Positions 9,746 to 19,736 of a stretch of DNA of 64,000 bases are shown in pieces (the stretch's first letter is position 1; each line of letters opens with the position of its first letter). A program made the position numbers and the translations under genes. This DNA comes from Pelobates cultripes (Eukaryota; Chordata; Amphibia; Anura; Pelobatidae), in contig OW240913.1 in the NCBI GenBank assembly GCA_933207985.1, forward strand, positions 99,297,265 through 99,361,264, read 5' to 3'. Below the pieces are notes generated by a model. It searched no databases. It saw only the letters and a program-made list of their open reading frames with translations, and was not told the DNA's origin.

Positions 9746-10451
9746 GTCGATTTCAAGAATTTTTTCCACCTTGTATTCATCTTCACCATCCACGAGGACT
9801 GGTGGTGGGGCAGGCAGGGCTCGACCAGGGAAAGTATTTTCATGAAAAGGTTTAAGCAGTGCCATGTGAAACACCGGATGTATTTTAATGGAATCCGGAA
9901 GTTGCAGACGGAAGGTGACTGCATTGATCTGAGCGATGATCTCAAAAGGTCCCATGAACTTTTGACCCAATTTATGAGAAGGAATCCTAAGCTTAAGATT
10001 CTTTGTTGACAGCCAAACCTTGTCACCAACATGATAAACTGGGGCCTCCTTTCTGTGCCTATCAGCAGCTCTTTTGTAACATTCCTGAGCCTCCGAAAGA
10101 GTCTCCTTCAACAGTTCTTGGGAATCTCGTAAGGCGGTTAGCCGGTCAGTGACTGCAGGAATGGAAGTAGTAATTGGGAGACTCACTAGAAAGGTTGGAT
10201 GGTAACCATAATTGGCAAAAAAATGGGCTCAGAGAAGTGGAGCAGTGTTGGGCATTGTTATAGGCAAACTCCATCGTGGGTAGAAAATCCATCCAGTCAT
10301 CCTGCAGGTAACTAATATAGAACCGCAAATATTGTTCTAAAGTCTGGTTGGTTCGCTCAGTCTGTCCATTACTTTGTGGATGAAAAGCTGAAGACAGATT
10401 TACATTAATACCTAGAATAGAACAAAAACATTTCCAAAAATGAGATGTAAA
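9743..10451 (-). pseudogene. Integrase C-half with cut chromodomain (copy 1)
   Basis: The third catalytic residue lies in a Gly-Gln-Thr-Glu-Arg segment upstream of 10328. A run of seven A on the + strand (10217-10223) shifts the frame. The C-terminal region (10186-9743) ends Val-Glu-Lys-Ile-Leu-Glu-Ile-Asp and stops at 9743-9745. Chromoviral integrases continue here into a chromodomain of about 50 residues, so only its first strand is left and the stop codon is LINE-derived. Confidence 0.78.
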
Positions 10452-11219
10452 CTACACTCCCCTGTCAGAAATTACTTCATCAGGCCATTCATGCAAGCGA
10501 AATATTTCCCGAATAACTAGGTCAGCAGTCTGTTTAGCTGAAGGGAGACCACGAGCTGGTATGAAATGACTCATCTTAGTTAACCGGTCCACAACAACAA
10601 GAATGGTAGTGTGTTCCTTAGAGGGAGGTAGTTCTACAATAAAGTCCATGGATATAGATCCCCAGGGACAATGAGGAATCGGAAGAGGCTGAAGCAAGCC
10701 AACAGGGGATGAGCGAAGAGTCTTATGTCTGGCACATACATCACAAGAGGACACATACTTCTTAACATCCTCATAATATTTAGGCCACCAAAAGGATCGG
10801 GTAAGTAGTTCTTGTGTCTTTCGGATTCCTGGATGACCTGCTGGTTTAGAGTCATGGTAGAGGCGTAAAACGTCCAGTCGCACTGATTCTGGAACAATCA
10901 GACGTTGTTGAAAAATCCAAAACCCATTAAGCATGGTCATATGAAGATCACGAGGAGGATCATGAAAAACTGGATCTTTAGAGTAGCCCTTTTTAATGCG
11001 AGACATTAGATCAGAAGGAAAGGTAACTCCTAAAAATCTACTCTCCGGCAAGATGGTGGCCTTGGTTACTGTAGTATGGAGGGGGTCAGCTATCCTAGAC
11101 AAAGCATCCACCTTGCCATTTCTGGAACCAGGGCGGTATGAAATAAAAAAATTAAACCTTGAGAAAAATAGGGACCAGCGTGCTTGTTTGGCTGACAGTC
11201 TCTTAGCGGATTGAATGCA
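10452..11219 (-). pseudogene. Ty3-type RNase H end and integrase N-half (copy 1)
   Basis: The frame is the same as upstream pol. It contains the end of RNase H (Asp-Ala-Leu-Ser-Arg), the integrase HHCC zinc domain (Gly-His-Pro-Gly ... Cys-Asp-Val-Cys) and the first two catalytic aspartates (in Ser-Met-Asp-Phe and in Ser-Asp-Arg-Gly). A TAG then stops the frame at 10452-10454, immediately after the second Asp region. Confidence 0.82.
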
Positions 11220-11984
11220 TTACAGATTTTTGTGATCTGTGAGGACAGTAATTGGATGGGTGGTTCTCTCCAAGAGATGTCTCCATTCGGTGAAGGCAGC
11301 TTTTATAGCCAAAAGTTCTTTATTCCCTATGTCATAATTTCTTTCTGCTGGTAACATCTGGTGGGAATAGAAGGCACATGGATGTAACAACATCTTAGGT
11401 CCAGTCCTTTGAGACAGTATAGCCCCAACAGCTGAATCAGAAGCATCTACCTCTACAGTAAATGGCAATTCTGGCTGAGGATGTACCAAGATAGGGGCAG
11501 ATGTAAACAGAGTCTTTAATCTGGAAAATGCAGTGTCAGCCTTATTGGACCACTGAAAAGGAGTCCCTTTACGTGTAAGTTCAGTGATCGGTGTAATAAC
11601 GGCAGAGAAATTCTTAATGAAACGCCTGTAAAAATTGGCAAACCCCACAAATCTCTGTATATCTTTTTCATTCTTGGGGATGGGCCAGTCCAGCACAGCT
11701 TTAATTTTACTTGCGTCCATACTTAAACCTTTAGGAGTTATTACATACCCCAGGAACTGAATTTCTGTTTGTTCAAACTCACATTTTTCCAGTTTAATGT
11801 ATAGGTGGTGGGTACGAAGGCGCTCAAGAACAATGCAGACCTGTTTTCTGTGATTTTCAAGATTATCAGAAAATATCAGGATATCATCCAAATATGCCAC
11901 AACAAACTGATCCAGGAGATCCCGTAGTACATCATTGATTAGATGCTGAAAAGTTGCAGGGGCATTACAAAGCCCAAATAGCAT
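11220..11984 (-). pseudogene. Ty3-type RT/RNase H segment (copy 1)
   Basis: This is the continuation of pol after the frameshift: RT palm with Tyr-Leu-Asp-Asp intact near residues 31-34 of the segment, then thumb, then RNase H with the Val-Asp-Ala-Ser catalytic start. It ends in TAA (11220-11222) inside RNase H just after Thr-Asp-His-Lys-Asn. The same frame stays open beyond, so this is a point nonsense change and not a real terminus. Confidence 0.85.
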
Positions 11985-12046
11985 TACTAGATATTCATAA
12001 TGTCCGTACCTGGTTCTGAAAGCTGTTTTCCATTCATCATTTGGTT

Positions 12047-13984
12047 TTATGCGAACCAGATTATATGCCCCCGTAGATCAAGCTTCGTAAATATTTTGGC
12101 TGAACGAAGTCTCTCCAGAAGTTCAGGAATGAGAGGCAAGGAATAACGGTTTTTAACAGTGATTTTATTAATGTCCCTGTAATCGACACATGGCCGTAGA
12201 CTGCCATCTTTCTTTTCTACAAAGAATATAGGAGCTCCTGCTGGAGAAGTAGATGGTCGAATAAAGCCTTTGGCAAGATTTTCTTGTATGTATTCACGAA
12301 GTGCTTTCAATTCAGACTCAGAAAGGGAGTATATACGGCCAAATGGGATAGCAGCTCCAGGTAGCAGCTCTATGGGGCAATCATAAGGCCTGTGAGGTGG
12401 AAGCTGATCAGCATTCTTCTTATCACAGACATCTGCAAAATCCCGATATTGTAGAGGAAGCTTAGTTAAGTTTGTAGCAACCATTTCATTAATTGTTGTG
12501 GTAACAGGTGTCGCCTTAGAGGGTTGACAATTCATTAAGCAGTGTTCTGAAGGAAAGGACAAGGTTCTAGTCTTCCAATCAATCTGTGGGTTATGCAGAG
12601 CAAGCCAGGGTATACCCAAAATCACTGGAAATTGTGTTGAGGAAATTAGGTGGAAAGATATAGACTTATGGTGATTCACTTCCAGAATCAATTTTAAGGG
12701 CACAGTCTCATGTGTAACCGGGCCTGACGTAAGTGGAGAACCGTCTACTGTTTCCATTAACACAGGTGAAGATTTAGGGATAGACTGAATTTTATTTCCT
12801 GCTGCAAATTTAATGTCCATAAAGTTTCCGCCTGCTCTGGAATCTATCATAGCTGTAGTTGAAATTTTATTATCACCATATTGCAAAGTGATAGGCACCA
12901 CCAAATGAGGATGTTGAGTCATCATACCTTCTTCACCCTGAGCCAGAGAAAACAAGGGTTGTGTGACAGAATCCAGTTGGTCTGAAATCTGGGATTGGTG
13001 TTGAATCTGTGCACCCTCAGCAGTCATAGCTATTGTTCTTTTAGACTTGCTAGGGCAATTGATGGCATAATGCCCTGCACTACCACAATACAGGCATAAA
13101 TTGTGAGTGCATCGCCACTGTTTTTCTTCATTGGATAATGGCCCTCTTATTAGATCTACCTGCATAGCCTCAGGTTCAGAGTCTGTAGGTGTTTGTGGGG
13201 TCGGAGTAGAAATTCTTGAATAGAAAGTAGGAGTAGCACTTGGTTTCAAAGAGCCCTGTCTTTCCAATCTTCTTTCTGAAAGTCTCTGATCAATACGGAT
13301 AGCCAACCGCACAAATGCATCAAACTCAACAGGAAGATCAACACGAGCTAGCTCATCTTTTATAGCTTCTGAGAGACCCCTTCTGAAGTGGAACCTCTGG
13401 GCTGATTGGTTCCAAGTAGTATCAGTAACCCACTGTCTGAATTCAGCAGCATATTCAGCCACAGAGTGCCTCCCTTGATGTAAATGAAGGAGAGTGGCTT
13501 CTGCTGTAGCACAGCGATTGGGATCATCAAAAACTAGGCACATGGCCTCAAGAAAGTCTTTTAAATTTCCCAAGACTGGACTGTCCTGTTCCAGAAAAGG
13601 GGAGCCCCAGGCCAGGGCTTCATCTTTGAAGAGGGAGAAAATAAATCCCACCTTCTCTCTTTCAGATGGAAAACGGTTAGGTAACATCATGGAGTGCAAA
13701 CGGCATTGATTTAGGAAACCCCTACATTTTTTGCGGTCTCCTCCAAATTTTTCTGGTAGAGGCAAGCGGGCATCTTGTGCAGGTCTAACAGTAGTAGTAG
13801 CAGCAGCAGCCACAACATCATGTGCCCTGTAGCTGGTAAGCTCACTATGCATTGATCGAAGTTCATTTAGCAGTTCAGCTACCTGATCCTGCAGCACTTG
13901 AATGGTCTGTGCCTGGGTCTGCATAGTTCTTGCATTAAAAGCAACCTGCTGGGCCAACGCAGAATCTGATCCGACGGTCTCCAT
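12047..13984 (-). pseudogene. Ty3-type Gag-protease-RT N-terminus (copy 1)
   Basis: The frame is 645 codons from ATG 13984, close to the LTR. In order it has a Gln-rich coiled-coil-like N-terminus (about residues 10-55), a capsid-like domain (about 75-240), one CX2CX4HX4C zinc knuckle at residues 297-310, a retropepsin-like domain and the first part of RT (about 530-635). The protease active site reads D-S-R-A at residues 381-384 (12833-12844), where D-S/T-G-A is expected, so the Gly-to-Arg change should abolish proteolysis. The frame leaves RT at a run of five C on the + strand (12068-12072), a one-base frameshift. Gag and Pol appear to share one frame, as in sushi-type elements. Both copies carry the same lesions. 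Confidence 0.85.
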
Positions 13985-14002
13985 GAATGGGCCAGATTAT
14001 TC

Positions 14003-14054
14003 TGTAATGATATTGATGTAACAAAGTTTTGGAGTCCAGTAGCCAGATCAGCAA
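14003..14054 (-). repeat. 52-bp remnant of the Ty3 5' LTR (copy 1)
   Basis: It matches the first 52 plus-strand bases of the intact right LTR in copy 2 (41757-41808). Copy 1 then jumps to sequence equal to 43183 onward. The junction has 2-bp (AA) microhomology and deletes 1374 bp. Confidence 0.88.
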
Positions 14055-14683
14055 AAAATAGTATGAGATAGAACTGAAGTAGACAGTAACTGAAAAGCAA
14101 GCAAGACTAAAAACTGTGTACAATCACACAGCATTTCAATGACAGGTAAATTCGCTAGTCAGTTTGATAATGCCCATTTAAAATGATACTTATATGTTTT
14201 ACAGTTCTTTTTTTACACCTGATAAATATGAGTCACTTGATGCACATTAGCACATTACATTGATAACAGCAACAATTACAAAATGATGGATAATGTATTT
14301 AGAACTTCACAACAACAAAAAAAGAATGCTTGTCAAAAGGCTAGATTTACTTGAAACTGCATACCAAATGATCTAATTTCAGTGAGTAAGCTTTTTATTG
14401 TCTCCAGTTTAACTTCACAAAAGTAAAATATCTGTCTCCTGTAAAATTACCATTCACAAGTCCTTAAAACGAAGATAAAATCACCACTTACCAAATGACC
14501 CCATTTTTGAACACACTATTTTGAAAAGTAGTGTCTGTAGGATATCTAGAAATTTACAAGCTGAATAATTCAACAATTATGTCATCTTCTTTGTTCCCTG
14601 TTTTAACTTCTCCATGTCCAGATTTAAGTACTTTCAATGATAGAGTGACAGCTCTAACATGTTGTCGGTCTTGACCAGGTGAC
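14055..14683. other. AT-rich sequence with a short possible coding remnant
   Basis: No element termini were recognised. On the - strand a frame ending TAA at 14554-14556 runs from the edge of the next transposon (about 14683) for about 43 codons, with a Lys/Glu/Asp-rich composition unlike the surrounding AT-rich DNA. It is also open in copy 2 (43682-43811). I do not recognise the protein, and no convincing splice acceptor is visible. It could be an exon remnant or chance. Confidence 0.25.
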
Positions 14684-15545
14684 ACATTAAGGACAGAGGC
14701 AATTGTACAAGTTGTGATCAAAACAAAACGAAAAACCTTTAATTTACTCTGTCTGTTCAACCATAATTCACCTTTCATATCGAATGCACCCACACTTATT
14801 ACATATAATTTTGTTTAGGAGAAACAGGACTTTAATTTTACATCAAATATTTGGATATGAAGCACTATTTAATATAAATAAAATCTAAAAAAGTATGAGA
14901 AATTAAGACATTTTATTTTCTTAGTTCTGCGCGACATTTTAACTGTGAATGTCATTATACTGTTAGCTTTTACTGCAAAAAAAAGACACATTTGTGTTCA
15001 GCAATGACTCACAAATACAACAGTACCCTGCATGTACAGGTTTTATGTGGTTTTGGAAAGTTACAGGGTCAAATATATTTCCACTTATTTCACATTGAAA
15101 TTTGCCAAATTGGTTATGTTGCCTTTGAGACTGTATGGCAGAATAACCCCCACTATGGCATAACATTTGAAAAAGTAGTCAATCCAGGGTATTCAAATTG
15201 GGGTATGTCCTTTCTTTTTTAGTAGGCACTTAGTCACAAACCCTAGCCAAAGTTAGCGTTTTTATTAGTTTTTTGCATTTTTTACACAAAAACTGCATTT
15301 CACTCATGATATCATTGTTGTCATATGTTTTATTGTTTCAGAACACTCATATTTGTGTTCAGCGAAGTCTGACAAGTAAAACAGTTCCCCATGAACAGGT
15401 TTTATGTTGTTTTGGAAAGTTACAGGTTTAAATATAGGATTTGCAAATTTAATTCTCTTGGTTGTCAGGCAAGTCCCTCAAATTGTAATTAGTAAAATCA
15501 CATAATAATGTGAAAAGATGACATAAATATACACATAAACTTTTA
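14684..15545 (+). mobile_element. Diverged, truncated TTAAGGAC-family transposon (copy 1)
   Basis: The start carries a TTAAGGACAGAGG end followed by sequence colinear with the larger element at 21502-23585: the shared block near CAACC(G/A)TAATTCACC, then two copies of the unit containing TTTGTGTTCAGC and ACAGGTTTTATG. It lacks the long internal inverted arm of the larger element and has no right end. Confidence 0.6.
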
Positions 15546-15989
15546 ATAAACACAGTAGATACCGTGTACCCTAGCCTTATTCCAGGACTCCATCAACACT
15601 GACTCATCCTCGGAAGCCTGAGAATAGCCCATAGATATAACTCAGTTTTAAAGCAACAGTCCCGTGGCACTTGTATATAGGCCTTTAGACTCATTTCTCA
15701 GGGAGTAGTGAGCCATGTTATTTAATTATGGCCTTCAAAATAAGAGGATTGTCATGTTCAATAAGACATGCCACAGAGAACACCGTCCAACATTGGTTGG
15801 TATGAGCTTTCCTGTTAAAGCAGATTGGGCAAATTGCAAATGCTCAGGCCAGAGCTGCTTAAGATGGCATCGATTCAGCACGGCAGCCAGACGCCACCCC
15901 GTCTTTTATACAATTTTTTATTAGGGAGGTGCATAGGTAAAAAAAATTTTTGGTTTGGAAATTCAGGTAAGTAAAAAAATGTGTCTGCT

Positions 15990-16110
15990 TCAGCAATTCG
16001 GACCAATGGCATTCGGTTTGGTTCTGCACTTCCGAAAATCGGAACTTCGGCAATTCGGGACTTCGGTAATTCGGAACATCAGCAGTTCTGAACTTCAGCA
16101 ATTCGGATAT
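15990..16110. repeat. TTCGG-type minisatellite (copy 1)
   Basis: Irregular repeats of AATTCGG and ACTTCGG spaced 8-10 bp. The same motif family occurs at 31809-31970. It is probably the interior of a short DNA transposon whose ends were not resolved. Confidence 0.55.
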
Positions 16111-16659
16111 TCGTAAGCATCCCTCTCTTGTCTTGCCAGTTTTCAGAAATCTGAAGCACCACAAACTCTTACACATCTGTAGGGCTCCCTAGCCCATACC
16201 CCTAAACCTAACCTCTAACCACAACATGCCAAAAATTGTGTAAAACATACATTTATCAAAGACCTTTTTTTTTTTTTTTTTTTTATAAACCTGTGTTGTG
16301 TTTGCAATATTTTTGTGTATTTTAAGTTCAAAAGATCAAAAAGTTATGCAATAACGACAATCTTCCACAGCCTTCTTTGTTCATTTTTGCAAATGGTGCC
16401 AATATTAGTGGAGGGCACTATAAATAATTTTGTCAGTAGTTGACTTTTACTTTCTTTTATTGATTATCAAGTGCAGCACATTTTTGCAATTACTCTAAAA
16501 AATAGGCCTATATATTGTCCTTCAATGACTTTGATTGCTAAACAGCATGTATAAAAGGACATTATAGGCACCCAGATCCAACTTAGTCCTATAATGTAAA
16601 TCATTGTCATTTTAGAGAAACTGTAATGATTGATTTTAATGGCTGCCAATCAAACAGCC

Positions 16660-16945
16660 ATGATAGACACTTTCTGGTCACCTAACTGATGCTGGACTTC
16701 CTCACGCTCTGCATGAGGACATCCAGCATCAGTAAAATCCCCATAGAAAAGCACTGAAGCCCCCCTCATCCGATGATACCTGAGGCCTCCTCAGGAGCAC
16801 CGACCCAATGCCGAGGGAATTGGGTTAGTGGTTAAAGGGTTTTTTAACCCTTGTAATGCTGGGGTGAAGGAGCAAAGGGAACTATATTGTAACAGTGTAA
16901 GGAATACAGCTTTGTATTCCTTACAGTATAGAATCCCTTTAAAGT
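16660..16945. mobile_element. Fragment of TTAA-class MITE with hairpin (copy 1)
   Basis: A near-perfect hairpin lies at 16685-16733 (arms ACTGATGCTGGA / TCCAGCATCAGT). The right end, TATAGAATCCCTTTAA, resembles the end of the complete element at 57121-57653. The left end is not found. Confidence 0.45.
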
Positions 16946-17561
16946 GGTTGTTTCCTATATATGGGTACGTACCGGTTTATGGTGTTGAAAAGGGTTTCAA
17001 TCAAATTACACCTCAAAAGGAAGGGAATATAGTCATCTGCAGTATATAAAATAGAGTAGCTGCATCAGTATCTGCATTACACTTCTACAAAGAATATTAC
17101 TAGAAGTGTACTTCTACAAAAGAAGAAACATTAAATATCATATAATTCAAACTCCCCAGAAAATTACTATCCTGCATAAGCAATAATTATAGCACAAAAG
17201 CGACATTCCACTCTCAATAGACGAATATCCTTGAAAAAAAAATTAATTGCAGTGCGTAGAAACTACCAGTCCCTGTTTTCAGTGCACAGATATACTCTGT
17301 GAACAGTGAGAGTTCTTGTGATTATTTTATGTTTGTTTAATGTGTCTAACTCTATATGAAGCATTCGGTTGCTTCTAGTTTATATTATTTAGGAACTTGG
17401 TAAACTCTCTTGGGTACATCAGGAATGTCAAGCTGCTTTGTTCTTGGCCATAGTAATACAAGAAGATCAAAATTCACATACGTAAAGAAAAAGCTTTGGA
17501 AAATATCACTGAAAAATAATACTGAAAATCTAATTGCCAATTATTTCTTAGTAAAATATCA
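16946..17561. other. AT-rich sequence, no gene seen
   Basis: Nothing was recognised up to the assembly gap. Copy 2 carries the same sequence and continues past it. Confidence 0.5.
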
Positions 17562-17661
17562 NNNNNNNNNNNNNNNNNNNNNNNNNNNNNNNNNNNNNNN
17601 NNNNNNNNNNNNNNNNNNNNNNNNNNNNNNNNNNNNNNNNNNNNNNNNNNNNNNNNNNNNN
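17562..17661. other. Assembly gap of exactly 100 N
   Basis: The round length points to a scaffolding placeholder of unknown true size. Copy 1 of the large block ends at the base before it. Confidence 0.99.
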
Positions 17662-18022
17662 CGGAGGAAAGACGAGACAGGGGGGATATGATAGAAACAT
17701 TTAAATATATAAAGGGAATCAACACAGTAAAGGAGGAGACTATATTTAAAAGAAGAAAAACCACAACAAGAGGACATAGTCTTAAATTAGAAGGACAAAG
17801 GTTTAAAAATAATATCAGGAAGTATTACTTTACTGAGAGGGTAGTGGATGCATGGAATAGCCTTCCAGCTGAAGTGGTAGAGGTTAACACAGTAAAGGAG
17901 TTTAAGCATGCGTGGGATAACTATAAGATAAGACTAGGGACTAATGAGTATTTAGAAAATTGGGCAGACTAGATGGGCCGAATGGTTCTTATCTGCCGTC
18001 ACATTCTATGTTTCTATGTTTC
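17662..18022 (+). pseudogene. CR1/L2-type LINE 3' end (RT C-terminal tail)
   Basis: The frame is open from the gap edge to TAG 17970-17972. Its pattern, Arg-Arg-Gly-Asp-Met-Ile-Glu ... Thr-Arg-Gly-His-Ser-Leu-Lys-Leu ... Val-Asp-Ala-Trp-Asn-Ser-Leu-Pro, is typical of the C-terminal tail of chordate CR1/L2-like LINE polymerases. The 3' end is TGTTTCTATGTTTCT, the short tandem tail typical of these LINEs in place of poly(A). Everything upstream is lost in the gap. Confidence 0.72.
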
Positions 18023-18413
18023 TAATTGCATGCTAACTGAAGAACATTACCAAACTGAAATTTTGAAAATAGGTTACCTTAACTGTACCCCAAGTGACTA
18101 GCCTGTACCTTGGGGCGAATATTTTAAAAAGCTTTAACTACTTTATGACATGATTCCAGAACCAAACACACTGACAGATCAAAGGGGGAGGAATTGCAAT
18201 ACCGGTCCTTAGAGTGGCCGGGCTATTCAAAATAGGGAAAAGTCAGAGTACAAGCCGAAGTCAGAGGAGTACAGAGATACGGAGTTACGATAGGACAAGG
18301 ATCAGAGAAAGCAGGACAAACGAGAGACAAAGCCGAAATTTGGTAACCAACAATCAGACAGAGAAAACGTGCTACAGCGCTATCTAAAGACCACAACAGG
18401 CAACAAGCACACA
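18023..18413. other. Unassigned sequence, no gene
   Basis: Purine-rich sequence at 18235-18370 has the texture of an LTR interior, but no termini or duplications were found. Confidence 0.35.
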
Positions 18414-18655
18414 CTGGATGATGTGTGTGTGAGTGCTGGATGATGTGTGTGTGAGTGCTGGATGATGTGTGTGTGTGTGTGTGTGCTGGATGATGTGTGT
18501 GTGTGTGTGTGTGTGTGCTGGATGATGTGTGTGTGTGCTGGATGATGTGTGTGTGAGTGTGTGTGTGCTGGATGATGTGTGTGTGTGCTGGATGATGTGT
18601 GTGTGAGTGTGTGTGTGCTGGATGATGTGTGTGTGTGCTGGATGATGTGTGGGGG
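18414..18655. repeat. GT-rich minisatellite, CTGGATGATG units
   Basis: Ten units of GTGCTGGATGATG (the first slightly variant) are separated by (GT)n of variable length. It leads into the palindromic element that follows. Confidence 0.9.
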
Positions 18656-19112
18656 GGTGAGCATTTTTTTTTTAACTTTATGTATAATTTTTATTTTATT
18701 CCCCCCCTCCCTGCTTCTTACCTTGTCAGGGGGGGGGGGAGATCGCCTGGTGGTCCGGTGGAGGGAGCCAGCCGCTGCACACAGGAGCCATCACACGCTG
18801 TGTTCCTTCTCCAGCTCTAACTCTCGCGAGACTCGCCTGTGCGGAGTGTTGCCATGGTAACAGCAGCGGGTCTTGCGAGAGTTATAGCTGGAGAGGGAAC
18901 ACAGCGTGTGATGGTCACTCTGTGCACGTAGCAGGGCCGGTCCTGCAGGACTGCTAACGGGAACGGCGTTCCTGCTTTGGAAAAAGTGCAGGAACGCTGT
19001 TCCCATGCGTTCCTGCAGGACTCGAGCCCTGAATTTATTGCAAAGTTGTAGTACTCAGTTACCTTGGTCAAATGTTATTATTCTGCACTACGGGAGTAAT
19101 GAAGTTGGTAGG
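18656..19112. mobile_element. Body of a palindrome-bearing repeat
   Basis: It follows the minisatellite, contains CCTGGTGGTCCGGTGG (18747-18762) and the large palindrome 18788-18914, then a second small inverted pair (GTTCCTGC / GCAGGAAC near 18969-18995). The CCTGGTGGTCC block recurs at 51304 in front of another palindrome, so the two are related elements. No terminal repeats were identified. Confidence 0.45.
18788..18914. repeat. 127-bp palindrome centred on an X-box
   Basis: The outer arms are CCATCACACGCTGTGTTCC and its inverse. The left arm has TCTCGCGAGA (18822-18831) and the right arm has a one-base variant (18871-18880). The centre is GTTGCCATGGTAAC (18848-18861), which fits the RFX X-box consensus exactly. 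Confidence 0.85.
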
Positions 19113-19734
19113 TGTGACGGACCACCTAGAACCCTGACCAGGTAACCCCGTCAATCGCTGCTTGTGACGTATTCATCTGCACATAAAAATGTGGTTAATG
19201 GCATTTACTGTCCTGACAGGAACAGTTGTGCCGAGCAACATTATCGCCCTGACAGGAAAAGTTGTGCACATGGAAACCTGGTATTTACTTTTGGGGTCAA
19301 AGGCCGGTCATGGCCAATCAAATACACAGGAGGGTTTAGCTGAGCAGCAATCACGCACACCTGGTAATTCCCTTTGAGGTCAAAGGCCGGTTAAAGCCAA
19401 TCATATCCAGAGGAGGGGTATTTAAACCCAACTCTCCTCTTGCTCATTGCCCTGTTGTGGTTTCATGCCTGTGGTTATCCGAGAGTGCGTTCCTGATCTT
19501 GATTTTCCCGTATTTGACTTTGGCTTTGTTTGGACTTCCCTGATATCTGGTATCCTTGACTTTTGGCTTTCCCTCATGTTTGTGTCTGATTCTGTGTCCA
19601 TGCCCTGGGCAAGTATTTTGACTATTCTTGGAGACGTTAAGGCCTGCCATTCTAAGATCCGGTTATATGTTATCCTTAGTCCTAGGTGTGACACAGAACT
19701 GCGTGCTGGATCAACTTGTAATCCTGACATTACA
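19113..19734 (+). repeat. LTR of a second Ty3-type element (622 bp)
   Basis: It runs from TGTGACGG to GACATTACA, directly before a gag ATG. A TATA-like TATTTAAA is at 19419-19426. U3 has a direct repeat with 83-bp spacing that carries GGTCAAAGGCCGGT twice (19295-19308, 19378-19391), plus a doubled CCTGACAGGAA. The other LTR is missing. Confidence 0.7.
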
Positions 19735-19736
19735 AC

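Larger units (their letters stand above)
9743..14002 (-). mobile_element. Ty3-type (sushi/chromovirus-like) internal region, copy 1
   Basis: Gag, protease, RT, RNase H and integrase lie in the standard Ty3 order on the - strand. The pol C-terminus is cut at the start of the chromodomain, where sequence switches to LINE DNA (9743-9752). The gag ATG at 13984 is only 18 bases from the LTR edge, and no tRNA primer site is obvious. Lesions: stops at 11220 and about 10452 and frameshifts at 12068-12072 and 10217-10223, all shared with copy 2. Confidence 0.88.
6412..17561 (+). repeat. Large near-identical block, copy 1
   Basis: The block matches 34174-46666 base for base apart from scattered substitutions, repeat-length changes, a 1374-bp deletion at 14054/14055 and an extra segment of about 23 bp near 14750. 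The 645-residue gag-pol frames of the two copies differ at only four residues. Copy 1 begins at the provirus edge and ends exactly at the 100-N gap. It is either a recent duplication or two alleles placed in tandem by the assembly. Confidence 0.95.

Noticed and set aside
9647..10032. Frames of 116-120 codons on both strands across the LTR-LINE-pol junction
   Set aside because: They mix LINE flank and antisense pol; the real signal is minus-strand integrase.
18414..18655. CRISPR-like repeat array
   Set aside because: Spacers are only variable (GT)n and the genome is eukaryotic; it is a minisatellite.
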